A stretch of 35,042 bases of DNA. It comes from Bacteroidota bacterium. GTDB taxonomy: Bacteria; Bacteroidota; Bacteroidia; Chitinophagales; Saprospiraceae. The stretch covers positions 1 to 35,042 of the forward strand of contig JAKQLF010000117.1 of assembly GCA_029567325.1 (NCBI GenBank), read 5' to 3'. Made by a program: the position numbers and the translations under genes. Numbering within the stretch: position 1 is the first letter of the stretch; the number at the start of each line of letters is the position of its first letter. Shown here one piece after another: positions 1 through 8,464 of this stretch. The notes under the pieces are model-generated. The model saw only the letters and a program-made list of their open reading frames with translations. It was not told where the DNA came from and ran no database searches.

Positions 1-1
1 A

Positions 2-430
2 AAGCCAGCGGCAAATGAGCAAATTGTCAACCAATGTTATGAATCTTTAAAAATTCTGAGATTATTACTCTGCAAAAAACTGATTGCTGACAAGTCGAAA
101 CAAAAAGCTGGTGGCTCACGGCTCAAAGCTCGTGGCTTTCCGGTTTCCGGTTTCACTGTCTCCGATTTCCGATTTCCGTCCTCCGATTTCCGATTTCCGA
201 AAAAAAGGTTGCCACAAATTCACGAAAAAAACAAAAAGCTGGCGGCCGGAAGCTCGCAGCTCGCAAGCTTTCCGGTCTCCTGTTTCCGGTCTCCGATTTC
301 CGATTTCCGTCCTCCGATTTCCGATTTCCGATTTCCGAAAAAAAGGTTGCCACGAATTCACGAAAAAAACAAAAAGCTGGCGGCTCGAAGCTCGCAGCTC
401 GTGGCTTCCCTGTTTCCGGTTTCCAAAAAA
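2..430. repeat. Modular GC-richer direct-repeat tract
   Basis: About 430 bases without a convincing gene. Three copies of a block start AAAAAGCTGGYGGC (near 107, 234 and 371) and carry a degenerate GCTCGAAGCTCGCAGCTCG-like segment. Runs of CCGATTTCCGATTTCCG follow the first two, and a GCCACRAATTCACGAA module follows these (211-226 and 349-364). The period is about 135-140 bp. Base composition is clearly richer in G+C than the flanking genes. All frames are low complexity, and one forward frame is open from base 2 to 514 only because the repeat lacks stops in it. The modules recur in inverted orientation at 16080-16400, so this is a dispersed genomic repeat family. Its function is unknown. Confidence 0.85.
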
Positions 431-787
431 TTACTGAGTTGCTTCCTCATGAGCCTCCGAAGTCTCTTTCAATTTCAAACTATCTGTAATTTGACTGTGA
501 ATGTCCTTATATAATTCAGGAAATTGAGCGAGTTGGACCATCGTTGTATCAAAAAGTACTTTATCAATTTTATGAATGGTGAAAATTTCGGTGATAAACA
601 TTTTGCGCATAGAATCTTGGTAGCTCTTTTCGTACTCCAATAATGCTGCTTCCGCTAAGTAAACATCTAGCAGCACACTGACTAATTTTTCACGGGGAAG
701 TTCAAAATTATAGGCAGGCGCCTTCAGCGTTTTCTTACAAGAAAGAACACTTAAGGCTAATAGAAATACCATTATGATTAAACGCAT
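431..787 (-). CDS. DUF4296 lipoprotein
   Basis: Small predicted lipoprotein of about 118 aa. The frame opens at a TTG at 814, but the ATG at 787 is preferred. From there the protein has a short hydrophobic signal ending in the lipobox LSVLSC, followed by KK, which predicts lipidation and membrane anchoring. The mature part has the pattern of the Bacteroidota DUF4296 family: a helical 'LVSVLLDVYLAEAAL' segment, then 'FTIHKIDKVLFDTTMVQLAQ' and a charged tail. Function is unknown in the family. It lies just after the SixA-like phosphatase gene on the same strand and is probably cotranscribed with it. The stop falls at the edge of the repeat tract. Confidence 0.75.
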   Translation of the reverse strand: MRLIIMVFLLALSVLSCKKTLKAPAYNFELPREKLVSVLLDVYLAEAALLEYEKSYQDSMRKMFITEIFTIHKIDKVLFDTTMVQLAQFPELYKDIHSQITDSLKLKETSEAHEEATQ

Positions 788-825
788 AAAAGGAGAATTA
801 CCATCAAAACGCAAAGGTAGGATAA

Positions 826-1320
826 TTAATCTTCCATTTTTGGATAAATATAGGAAATAAGGGTAATGTCGTGGGCTTCAATGTTGTGCCATGAGCTCAC
901 ATTGGCTTCCATGATGAGGATTCCCGCAGTGGCAATGTCATGAATATTGGCTTCACAAACAATATTGGCAAAATAAGTAATACCAGGGTTGTGGGCAAAT
1001 AAACAAACATGATCATACTGATCGTCTATGCCGTTGATGCAGGACATCAAGTCTTCAATATCTGCATGGTATAAATTTTTCTCAACTTTGAAATGTTCGG
1101 ATGGTGTATTGAAAACTTTTGAAAATAAAGTAGCAGTGTCAAAAGCTCTTTTTGCAGAAGAGGTTATCAATAGTTGTGGAACCTCAAATTGCTCCATAAT
1201 TCTAGTAGCCATAATAGGTGCGTCTTGTTCACCTCTATGATTGAGTGGCCTTTCGTGGTCATTGATACCAGAGTATTCCCAAGAAGATTTGGCATGGCGA
1301 ACCAAATATATTTTCTTCAT
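826..1320 (-). CDS. SixA-like histidine phosphatase
   Basis: Protein of 164 aa with the compact histidine-phosphatase fold. The catalytic RHA motif is at R8-H9 ('YLVRHAKSSW'), the second conserved histidine is H110 in 'LFAHNPGI', and 'SSAKRAFDTA' matches the SixA substrate loop. The small size, without cap insertions, fits SixA, which in Escherichia coli removes phosphate from phospho-histidine domains. Bacteroidota homologues are common but their substrates are mostly untested, so the target protein is unknown. The ATG at 1320 begins directly at 'MKKIYLVRHA', as usual for the family. It precedes the DUF4296 lipoprotein gene on the same strand. Confidence 0.88.
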   Translation of the reverse strand: MKKIYLVRHAKSSWEYSGINDHERPLNHRGEQDAPIMATRIMEQFEVPQLLITSSAKRAFDTATLFSKVFNTPSEHFKVEKNLYHADIEDLMSCINGIDDQYDHVCLFAHNPGITYFANIVCEANIHDIATAGILIMEANVSSWHNIEAHDITLISYIYPKMED

Positions 1321-1836
1321 TTATTGAATAAAGTAATCATGAAAAAGCTGCTAAACTAGTTAAAATTTATAATTCATTTAAAAAATTTTTCGCGCCATCT
1401 AATTATCTGATGAAGATCGCTTTTATACTAAAGGAAAAAATAAAAACATTTAAAATATTTGATATGCAAAATTTTATATAATGTATTTAATATATTCTCA
1501 AATTATTACTTAAGGTTTATAGCTTGATTTTTTTATGATTGATTTAATGTGAATTTTTATCGAACGTGGTATTTAGGCACTTACATTAGCAGAAGGTAAA
1601 AAGAGCATTTTTAACTATTTTAGCTATTGATATTGGTACCATCAGTTGAATTTTAATTAAAAAAAGGACAAGGTGTGCAGAGCTTATTTTATCTGATGTG
1701 CAGTTTTGGGTGAAATCAAAACATTACCCGATTAAAATCAAGGTGTATAAAGTCGATCCAAAGAAAGGCATGTTGCGCTTCTTTCAGGAAAAACACATTA
1801 AATTCAGTATCTTTGGAAAAATTCTCAATTCTGCAC
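1321..1836. other. AT-rich divergent intergenic region
   Basis: About 516 bases between the divergently transcribed SixA-like gene and the SWIM-protein gene. It is strongly AT-rich with many A and T tracts and presumably holds both promoters. I see no convincing RNA gene, hairpin terminator or repeat. A 63-codon frame at 1698-1889 overlaps the start of the downstream gene and is not supported. Confidence 0.5.
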
Positions 1837-3447
1837 ATGCCCAAATCAAGCGATCTAATCAATTCATTAGACCTACTTTTTTCACCTGAACTGTACGAGG
1901 CAGGAGAAAATCTCTTTGTGGAAAAATCCGTTTTGGAAATCAATAAGATGGACAACGACTTTTACACGGTTTATGTAAAAGATGGAGGCTTGTACGAAGT
2001 TGAAATTCAAAAGCCATTCAAAAAAAATCAAAAAGTTATTTGCGACTGTGTATTTTTTGTAAATAACAAGGCTTGCAAACACGTGGTTGCTGGTTTATTG
2101 GCCATCAAAGAGTTGAAACTTGAGGCCCAACCCAAAGGTCAAAAAGATAAAAAACCAAGATCTCTCAGTGTCAACAATATATTGAATAGTGTTACTCCTG
2201 ACGAGCTTTTACTTTTTGTAAAAAGCTATGCACAGAAAGACAAGAAATTTCTCAGTGCGCTTAAAATCAACTTTGCACGCAAGGTAGAACTTGAGCACAA
2301 TGAAGACAAGTATAAATTATTGTTGGACGGTTTCGTAAGACCAATTACTGGTGTGAATGGTGGCTTGACCAAAACAGAGCTGAAAAACTATTTCATCGTC
2401 ATTGAGGATTTATTGGCACAAGCAGAGGATGCTTTGGTTTTAAGGCAATATTTGGAAGTTTTTTACATCGTAAAAGCTGCTATTGTAAAAACCAGTTATG
2501 TGCTGAAGAATTACAAAGCCATGGTTTTTGATGAATTGCTGGAGGTTGCCCATCGATTTCACAGGGTGCTTGGACATCTTTTGGAAAGTGAAATCAGCCC
2601 AGAATTGCGAGAATCCCTCCAAGTGTTTTTTAAAGAATTGTTGAGTTTGTCGTATTATGAAATCATCTATCCGACAAATGATGCACTCAGCTTGGCCATC
2701 AGACAAAAGATCATTACGGTAGACGAAGCCTTGGATTTCGTCAACCATCGCATAGACCAATCCAAAAATGAAGTAGAAATCGGGATTTTATATGCCATAG
2801 CTATGAAGGCAAAAGGCGAACCCGTAGAAATTTTGCGAAAATATATGCAATACATCGACAAGATCATTGATCAGTTGCAATTGATGAATGCCACTGATAT
2901 TGCATTGGAATTGCTCAAAAAGAACCAAACAACCCATAAAGACCATATTCTAGCAAGAAAATATGCACAGCTCCAATTAAAAGTATCTGGTGAATCGGTT
3001 TTACCTTCTATCGCGCAACTTTATATCAACACCAAGGATCTGAAAATTATTGACGCCATTGATGATTACAACCCAGCCCTTAGAGAGAAGTTTATCAGTT
3101 TATTGGCTGAAAATGAGCATTTTGAAGAATTCAAAAAAAGCATTCATTATCCTTATTTGTTATTCAAAACAGGGTCATGGGATGATTTATTGACTTATTT
3201 AAATCAAAACCCTTCTTTTGATTTACTAAAAAGTTTTGATAAAGAATTGTATCAAATAAGGCCAAATCTAGTGACTTTATTGTATGAAAATTTACTACAT
3301 GAATATTTAGAAAGTCATGTTGGAGAGGTGTCAAATAGTTTTGTAAATGCTATATATTCTCACCTCTATTCCATCGGAGCTCCAAAAATTGTGAATAAAA
3401 TGCGGGAAATGATTGAAACTCATTTTGGCCACAGATCAAGTAAATAA
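1837..3447 (+). CDS. SWIM zinc-finger protein
   Basis: Protein of 536 aa. The frame is open from a TTG at 1813, but the ATG at 1837 gives the better N-terminus ('MPKSSDLINSLDLLFSPELY'). Residues 69-82 form a SWIM zinc-binding motif CxC-x8-CxH (C69, C71, C80, H82). The rest, about 450 residues, is helical and repeat-like with no recognised catalytic motif. SWIM domains bind zinc and are thought to bind DNA or proteins. In many bacteria such proteins sit beside an SNF2-type helicase, but none is adjacent here. Next downstream, 17 bp away, is mnmD on the same strand, probably cotranscribed. The specific role is unknown. Confidence 0.8.
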   Translation: MPKSSDLINSLDLLFSPELYEAGENLFVEKSVLEINKMDNDFYTVYVKDGGLYEVEIQKPFKKNQKVICDCVFFVNNKACKHVVAGLLAIKELKLEAQPKGQKDKKPRSLSVNNILNSVTPDELLLFVKSYAQKDKKFLSALKINFARKVELEHNEDKYKLLLDGFVRPITGVNGGLTKTELKNYFIVIEDLLAQAEDALVLRQYLEVFYIVKAAIVKTSYVLKNYKAMVFDELLEVAHRFHRVLGHLLESEISPELRESLQVFFKELLSLSYYEIIYPTNDALSLAIRQKIITVDEALDFVNHRIDQSKNEVEIGILYAIAMKAKGEPVEILRKYMQYIDKIIDQLQLMNATDIALELLKKNQTTHKDHILARKYAQLQLKVSGESVLPSIAQLYINTKDLKIIDAIDDYNPALREKFISLLAENEHFEEFKKSIHYPYLLFKTGSWDDLLTYLNQNPSFDLLKSFDKELYQIRPNLVTLLYENLLHEYLESHVGEVSNSFVNAIYSHLYSIGAPKIVNKMREMIETHFGHRSSK

Positions 3448-3464
3448 ACTTTGAATATTTTCCA

Positions 3465-4130
3465 ATGGCAAAAATCATCTTGTCAGACGATGGGTCCCAC
3501 ACCCTTTTTTCAGAGCAGTTTCAAGTTACTTACCATTCACATCATGGAAGCCTGCAAGAAAGTAATACCATATTCATTAATGCAGGTTTGAGATATTTGA
3601 TGGAAAAAGGCTATGAATCCATCCATATTTTTGAGATGGGCTTTGGTTCAGGTCTCAACGCTTTGCTTTCCTATCTATTTGGTAAAGAAGTAGTTATAGA
3701 AATAAATTACACTGGTATAGAGGCCTACCCTATTGATTTGGAGACAGCACAAAAACTCAATTATGCCGAAATACTTGGCTTAGATACAAAAGCTAAAAAG
3801 GTTTTTGATGAGATGCACCGACTTGCGTTTTTCACAGAAGATTCTTTTCAATTCAATAAAATCATCGATCGCATAGAAGATACCAACATTCAAACTAAAT
3901 TTGACGTCGTTTTTTACGACGCTTTTTCTCCAGAAATTCAAACAAACTTATGGGAAGCAGAATTGATGTCAAAAATGTATGATGCGCTCAATCCGGGAGG
4001 AATCTTAGTGACTTATTGCGCAAAAGGGGCTTTCAAAAGGGCATTAAAAAGTTGCGGTTTTATTGTTGAAGCACTTCCCGGTCCCAAAGGAAAACGAGAA
4101 ATTACTAGAGCAATAAAACCGCTTTTATAA
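3465..4130 (+). CDS. mnmD: tRNA mnm5s2U34 methyltransferase MnmD
   Basis: Protein of 221 aa corresponding to the methyltransferase half of MnmC. It is predicted to methylate 5-aminomethyl(-2-thio)uridine at the wobble position 34 of tRNA with S-adenosylmethionine. The SAM-binding motif 'EMGFGSGLNALL' is at about residues 57-68, and the family signature 'YDAFSP' follows at about 151-156. The FAD-dependent oxidoreductase domain of enterobacterial MnmC is absent, which is the stand-alone MnmD form usual in Bacteroidota. The ATG at 3465 gives a full-length N-terminus. It follows the SWIM gene by 17 bp and converges with the Kazal lipoprotein gene 9 bp away. Confidence 0.88.
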   Translation: MAKIILSDDGSHTLFSEQFQVTYHSHHGSLQESNTIFINAGLRYLMEKGYESIHIFEMGFGSGLNALLSYLFGKEVVIEINYTGIEAYPIDLETAQKLNYAEILGLDTKAKKVFDEMHRLAFFTEDSFQFNKIIDRIEDTNIQTKFDVVFYDAFSPEIQTNLWEAELMSKMYDALNPGGILVTYCAKGAFKRALKSCGFIVEALPGPKGKREITRAIKPLL

Positions 4131-4139
4131 AAGGAAAGT

Positions 4140-4745
4140 TTATTTTTTCTTAAATATCATTTGATCCTGATTTCCTTCATAATTAAATTTTAGAATCAAC
4201 AGATTACCCTTCAACTCATAATTTGTTGTTGCAGACATATTTGCCCAATAGTTGGCTTCATATATCAAATCATCAGGAGTGCCACCAATCTTGGTAATCC
4301 CAAAACTTGAAATACTTACCTTACCTTTTTGATCTCCACTAGATTTTACTTCATAAGCGCCGCCATAAAAATTGATAGCTGCTTTTCCACTTACTTTGAA
4401 AGCTGTTTCTGTATCTCCAAAGCTAGCATCAATTTCATACTTATGCTTTTTTACCGGACTTGATAAACTGATTTTGTCCTGTTTTTGATATCCAAGAAAT
4501 TCATAATCACCTTGAAGGACTTCTTTATCGACTCCACATGCTCCTTTTACAGCACTGATTCCAACACAAGAAGCAGCACAAGCATTGCTGTAAGTTACAC
4601 CGTCACAACCACAAACTGGGTCGTAATTTTGAGGACAAAAACAATCAGCATTTTCTTTGGCTACACACTCTTGTTCCTCTTCACAACCAATGGCAAAAAG
4701 CGCCAGAGCTACCACAAAAAGTAATTTTAACTTATTTAATTTCAT
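4140..4745 (-). CDS. Kazal + META domain lipoprotein (copy 1)
   Basis: Secreted lipoprotein of 201 aa, counting from the ATG at 4745; an upstream in-frame ATG at 4778 would add 11 residues before the signal peptide. The hydrophobic signal ends in FAIGC (C21). Next comes a Kazal-type domain with the signature 'YDPVCGCDGVTYSNAC' and the expected spaced cysteines. The C-terminal ~125 residues resemble a META/HslJ-like beta domain ('LQGDYEFLGY', 'VSGKAAINFYGGAYEV', 'GNLLILKF'). Kazal domains usually inhibit serine proteases by presenting a reactive loop, so an inhibitor on the cell surface or in the periplasm is plausible but unproved. It has a diverged tandem copy directly upstream. Confidence 0.85.
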   Translation of the reverse strand: MKLNKLKLLFVVALALFAIGCEEEQECVAKENADCFCPQNYDPVCGCDGVTYSNACAASCVGISAVKGACGVDKEVLQGDYEFLGYQKQDKISLSSPVKKHKYEIDASFGDTETAFKVSGKAAINFYGGAYEVKSSGDQKGKVSISSFGITKIGGTPDDLIYEANYWANMSATTNYELKGNLLILKFNYEGNQDQMIFKKK

Positions 4746-4825
4746 GTGTTTATTTTTTTTGAAAGACGTTTCATTCACATTAAAAGGTTGGTTTCAACAG
4801 AAAATTTTCTTTTAAATGTTGCTCT

Positions 4826-5419
4826 TTATTTTTTCCTAAATACCATGACATCGCTGCCATTATCAAACTCATAAGTGATTAGTAATAAGTTTTTTTGAAT
4901 GGCGTAATTTTTTGCATTATCCAACCTTTTGATAAAATTGGTTTCAAAGGTATTTGCTGCCGGACTACCACCAATTTCTGTCATCGTTTTTAAATCAATG
5001 ACAAGTGAACCGGTTTCATTTAAACTACCTAAGACTTCAAAATTTCCGCCGTAGATGTTGACTGCTGATCTTCCACCAACTTCCTTTTTCCCACTGCCAT
5101 CTTTGAACTCTACATAGACATCAAAGTCATGTTTTTTCTCAGGATTTGATAGGTTCACCTTGTCCAATGTTTTATAACCCAGGAAATCATAAGTTCCGTT
5201 GAGGATATTTTTATCAATATTACATTCACCTTTTACAGCTGAAATTCCTGCACATGCAGCAGCACAAGCATTTCCATAAGTTTTACCATCACAACCGCAT
5301 ACTGGTTCATATTGCAAGGTACAAACACAGTCGTCATTTTCTTTTGGAACGCAATTTTCATTGGAGTTGTCACAAGCAAACAGAGCCAAGCCAGCAAATA
5401 AAAGCAATGATTTCTTCAT
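4826..5419 (-). CDS. Kazal + META domain lipoprotein (copy 2)
   Basis: Lipoprotein of 197 aa, a clear paralogue of the gene immediately downstream. Signal peptide '[16 protein letters not shown]' has the lipobox cysteine at C16. The Kazal signature '[16 protein letters not shown]' follows, then a META-like domain with the same landmarks as copy 1 ('[19 protein letters not shown]', '[16 protein letters not shown]', '[10 protein letters not shown]'). Gene order and shared architecture point to tandem duplication. The inferred role is surface protease inhibition, with the META domain of unknown function. The two genes are 80 bp apart on the same strand and could be cotranscribed. lepA lies upstream on the same strand. 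Confidence 0.85.
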   Translation of the reverse strand: MKKSLLLFAGLALFACDNSNENCVPKENDDCVCTLQYEPVCGCDGKTYGNACAAACAGISAVKGECNIDKNILNGTYDFLGYKTLDKVNLSNPEKKHDFDVYVEFKDGSGKKEVGGRSAVNIYGGNFEVLGSLNETGSLVIDLKTMTEIGGSPAANTFETNFIKRLDNAKNYAIQKNLLLITYEFDNGSDVMVFRKK

Positions 5420-5534
5420 CAGTGTATCGTTATTTTATTCTAAAGACGAAGTTATGGCAATTAAAGTTTGCTCTAAACTTTAAAAATTTAGAATATTGCC
5501 CATGAAAAAATCGGAAAATGCTTTTAATCTGGCT

Positions 5535-7325
5535 TTAATCCAGTTTTAAAACGTCTAAGAAAGTTTTCTGAGGAACTTCTACAGTACCAATCTGTCTCAT
5601 TTTCTTCTTACCTTCTTTCTGCTTTTCCAATAATTTACGCTTTCTGGAAATGTCCCCACCATAACACTTGGCTGTTACGTCCTTGCGCATCGCAGAAATG
5701 GTTTCTCTTGCAATGATTTTTGCACCAACTGATGCTTGGATGGCGATCACAAACTGTTGTCTAGGGAGCAACTCCTTGAGCCTAGAGCAAATTTTTCTAC
5801 CAAGTGATTCTGCCTTAAGTTTATGCACCAAAGAAGACAATGCATCCACCGGTTCACCATTGAGTCTGATGTCTAGTTTCACCAAATCAGAAGCTCGGTA
5901 ATCTATTGGTGTGTAGTCAAATGACGCATATCCACGTGAAATAGATTTGAGTCTGTCATAAAAATCAAAAACGATTTCTGCAAGTGGTAATTCAAATGAA
6001 AGTTCCACTCTTTCTGTAGTCAGATAAGTTTGTTTTGTAAGTAAACCTCTTTTTTCGATACAAAGCGTCATGATTGCCCCAATGTATTCAGGTTTGGTGA
6101 TCACTTGCGCCCTGATGTATGGTTCCTCAACCTTTTCCAACATGGTAGGATCTGGTAACTCATTGGGCGTGTTGATTCTTTTTTTGCCATCTCTTTTGGT
6201 ATAGGCAAAGTAAGACACGTTGGGCACTGTGGTTATAACTTCTTGATTGAATTCTCTAGAAAGACGTTCTTGAATAATTTCAAGGTGCAACATACCTAAA
6301 AAGCCACATCTGAATCCAAAACCGAGCGCAATAGAGGTCTCTGGTTCGAAAACCAAGGATGCATCATTGAGCTGCAATTTTTCTAAACTGTCGCGTAAAT
6401 CTTCAAAATCGTCGTTATCAATTGGATAAATACCAGCAAAAACCATTGGTTTCACGTCTTCAAATCCATGAATAGCCTCTAAGCAAGGATTACTCAAAGT
6501 AGTAACAGTATCACCAACTTTGATTTCCTTACTTTCTTTTATGCCCGTGATGATGTAGCCTACGTTTCCGGCACTGATTTTGTCTTTTGGTATTTGAGTC
6601 ATCTGCAGAATACCAATCTCCTCTGCTACATATTCATTACCCGTGTTGATAAATCTTACTTTCTCACCTTTTGCAATGGTACCATTCATCACCCTGAAAT
6701 AAGCAACAACGCCTCGGAAAGGATTGAACATACTGTCAAAAATGAGCGCTTGTACGGGAGCCTTGGGATCACCTTTTGGAGCAGGAACTCTATTGACGAT
6801 TGCGTCCATGATGTCTTGGATACCAATACCGGTTTTTCCAGAAGCCAGAACTATATCGCCTCTTTTACAGCCTATCAAATCTATTACCTGATCTGCAACT
6901 TCCTCAATCATAGCGGTTTGCATATCAACCTTGTTGAGAATTGGGATAATCTCCAAGTTGTGCTCAATGGCCAAATATAGGTTTGATATCGTTTGCGCTT
7001 GAATACCTTGTGTAGCATCTACAAGTAATAGGGCACCTTCACAGGCAGCTATAGACCTAGATACTTCATAAGAAAAATCCACGTGACCAGGCGTGTCTAT
7101 GAGGTTGAATGTATACTCCTCGCCATCTGAATGTTTATAGTACATTTGAATGGCATGACTTTTTATGGTAATACCACGCTCACGTTCTAGATCCATATTG
7201 TCTAATGCTTGCGCAACCATGTCTCTTGCGGAGATGGTTTTGGTAAATTCCAGTAGTCTATCTGACAGTGTACTCTTGCCATGGTCAATATGGGCAATGA
7301 CACAAAAATTTCTGATGTTTTTCAT
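5535..7325 (-). CDS. lepA: Elongation factor 4 (LepA)
   Basis: Ribosome-associated translational GTPase of 596 aa, the expected length. All G motifs are visible: 'AHIDHGKST' (G1), 'RGITIK' (G2), 'DTPGH' (G3), 'NKVD' (G4) and 'SGK' (G5). The family-specific C-terminus is present, including '[20 protein letters not shown]'. LepA acts on the ribosome, affecting initiation or back-translocation depending on the study. The frame extends to a TTG at 7334, but the ATG at 7325 ('[14 protein letters not shown]') is the natural start. The gene is divergent from the GNAT gene, with the intergenic region at 7326-7542 likely holding both promoters. Confidence 0.97.
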   Translation of the reverse strand: MKNIRNFCVIAHIDHGKSTLSDRLLEFTKTISARDMVAQALDNMDLERERGITIKSHAIQMYYKHSDGEEYTFNLIDTPGHVDFSYEVSRSIAACEGALLLVDATQGIQAQTISNLYLAIEHNLEIIPILNKVDMQTAMIEEVADQVIDLIGCKRGDIVLASGKTGIGIQDIMDAIVNRVPAPKGDPKAPVQALIFDSMFNPFRGVVAYFRVMNGTIAKGEKVRFINTGNEYVAEEIGILQMTQIPKDKISAGNVGYIITGIKESKEIKVGDTVTTLSNPCLEAIHGFEDVKPMVFAGIYPIDNDDFEDLRDSLEKLQLNDASLVFEPETSIALGFGFRCGFLGMLHLEIIQERLSREFNQEVITTVPNVSYFAYTKRDGKKRINTPNELPDPTMLEKVEEPYIRAQVITKPEYIGAIMTLCIEKRGLLTKQTYLTTERVELSFELPLAEIVFDFYDRLKSISRGYASFDYTPIDYRASDLVKLDIRLNGEPVDALSSLVHKLKAESLGRKICSRLKELLPRQQFVIAIQASVGAKIIARETISAMRKDVTAKCYGGDISRKRKLLEKQKEGKKKMRQIGTVEVPQKTFLDVLKLD

Positions 7326-7542
7326 GGGCGGCAAAGATAACTTTATTTCATAATTGTTGTGAACAGAAATATTTTGATTTTTCTGATTATGGTGTTAATT
7401 TTGGTTCCTTTTGCCTAACAAATGCGCTTTTAACGTATTTTATTTTGTTATTTGAATTTGTATATCTTTTGAAATCTTCAGAAGGCCCAATAAAATCTTG
7501 ACATAAAAAGACTCTAAATCTTAATCTCTTAGACAGTAAAAC

Positions 7543-8055
7543 ATGACCTTGCTTACATTCACTAAAGCAAAAAGCGACGACCTCAACACCATTCTCGACT
7601 TGTTTAAAGGTGCGGCGCAAGCAATGAAGGACAAACAAATCGATCATTGGCGACATTGGTTAGAGATTGATGAATCAAGAATAGGTCAGGTCAAAACGTC
7701 AATTGATAATGGCGAGTTTTTCTTAGTCTACGAAGAGGATACACATATTGGGATGTTCAAAATTATGGATGCAGATCCAGAATATTGGGGCGAACGATCT
7801 GAAGTTGCCAGATATGTGCATGCATTGGTTGTAAATCCACGATTTAAAGGACGTAATTTGGGTGAAAGGATTTTGGATCAAATCTCATCAGACCTGAAAG
7901 CCAAACACATAGATTTATTTCGGTTGGATTGCAATGCAAACAATCCATGGTTATGTCAGTATTATGAAAACAACGGTTTCGTAAAAGTCGGGGTGAAGGA
8001 AATGCCTTGGTCAACCAATAATTTGTATGAAAAAGTAATTTTCAGGGAAGTGTAA
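7543..8055 (+). CDS. GNAT family N-acetyltransferase
   Basis: Protein of 170 aa with a GNAT fold. The acetyl-CoA-binding core is 'VHALVVNPRFKGRNLGERIL', giving the beta4 strand and the R/Q-x-x-G-x-G/A pyrophosphate loop. Further C-terminal are 'LFRLDCNANNPWLCQYYENN' and 'GFVKVG', a common GNAT ending with the conserved tyrosine. It would transfer an acetyl group from acetyl-CoA to an amine, but the substrate cannot be told from sequence. It stands alone, divergent from lepA, followed by a 410-bp gap. Confidence 0.88.
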   Translation: MTLLTFTKAKSDDLNTILDLFKGAAQAMKDKQIDHWRHWLEIDESRIGQVKTSIDNGEFFLVYEEDTHIGMFKIMDADPEYWGERSEVARYVHALVVNPRFKGRNLGERILDQISSDLKAKHIDLFRLDCNANNPWLCQYYENNGFVKVGVKEMPWSTNNLYEKVIFREV

Positions 8056-8119
8056 AACACAAGCTGATTTATTTTATTCGGATAGCCTAAATTAAGAAAA
8101 TTTATATTTAAAAAATCCT

Positions 8120-8157
8120 AGAAAAATAAGGGGGCCTGCTACGTTTAGCCGCCCCCT
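8120..8157 (-). terminator. Rho-independent terminator reading on the minus strand
   Basis: The stem AGGGGGC (minus strand, plus 8151-8157) pairs with GCCCCCT (plus 8129-8135). Inside it is a second short stem, GCTA/TAGC, capped by AACG. On the minus strand the stem is followed directly by TATTTTTC, a U-run. On the plus strand it is followed by AAATACAG, which is not a U-tail. It therefore looks like a minus-strand terminator, although the only annotated neighbours (7543-8055 and 8465-9943) are on the plus strand. It may still act weakly behind the GNAT gene. Confidence 0.65.
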
Positions 8158-8245
8158 AAATACAGTATCCAAATAGTATAATTTTATATTTGGCAAACTT
8201 TATCAAGAAAGCCAAAATTTATTTATTTTTAGTTTTTCTTAGTGG

Positions 8246-8314
8246 TTAGAATGATTCCATTTTATCACCACCAATTCCACAAACAGCATTCAATATTATT
8301 AGTATAATTTCCAT
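8246..8314 (-). CDS. Possible 22-aa small peptide (speculative)
   Basis: Minus-strand frame ATG at 8314 to TAA at 8246, encoding 22 residues beginning MEIILIIL, with NAVCGIGGDK near the middle and ending MESF. A purine-rich GAAGAG immediately precedes the ATG, and an in-frame TAA lies a few codons upstream. A TAnnTTTG promoter-like box lies 19 bp further upstream, and a strong terminator follows 89 bp downstream. These flanks suggest a short minus-strand transcript. Whether it is translated, or is a noncoding RNA, cannot be told. The hydrophobic stretch with C and GG is not enough to call a peptide natural product. Confidence 0.2.
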   Translation of the reverse strand: MEIILIILNAVCGIGGDKMESF

Positions 8315-8332
8315 CTCTTCAGTAATTTAAGT

Positions 8333-8340
8333 CAAAAGTA
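8333..8340 (-). promoter_or_regulatory. Bacteroidota -7-like box on minus strand
   Basis: The minus strand reads TACTTTTG, matching the Bacteroidota primary-sigma -7 consensus TAnnTTTG. No clear TTG -33 element lies at the usual distance, so the match is partial. It sits 19 bp upstream of the 22-codon frame and about 175 bp upstream of the minus-strand terminator. Confidence 0.25.
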
Positions 8341-8464
8341 TGGCAACAATTAGTAGGTTTTATTATCTTATTATATATATTTGTGACATGCCTTTTAAAC
8401 AGGCAATGCTATTATTAAAAATTGCAACTAATTCATTTACAGTATCTTATCAAAGTCAAATAAT

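Larger units (their letters stand above)
8056..8464. other. Gap with minus-strand terminator and possible tiny transcript
   Basis: About 410 AT-rich bases. It contains one GC-rich hairpin (8129-8157) whose U-run lies on the minus-strand side, a TAnnTTTG box on the minus strand (8333-8340), and a 22-codon minus-strand frame between them (8246-8314). These three are listed separately. The rest shows no repeats or RNA gene that I recognise. It probably also holds the promoter of the plus-strand gene at 8465. Confidence 0.5.

Noticed and set aside
84-514. Overlapping forward frames of 100-120 codons and their reverse counterparts in the left repeat tract
   Set aside because: Low-complexity translations (repeated SDFRFP-type strings) that follow the nucleotide repeat; starts are TTG and no ribosome-binding context exists.
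1698-1889. 63-codon forward frame with an ATG
   Set aside because: It overlaps the start of the SWIM protein gene by about 50 bp in another frame, has no recognisable family and no supporting context.
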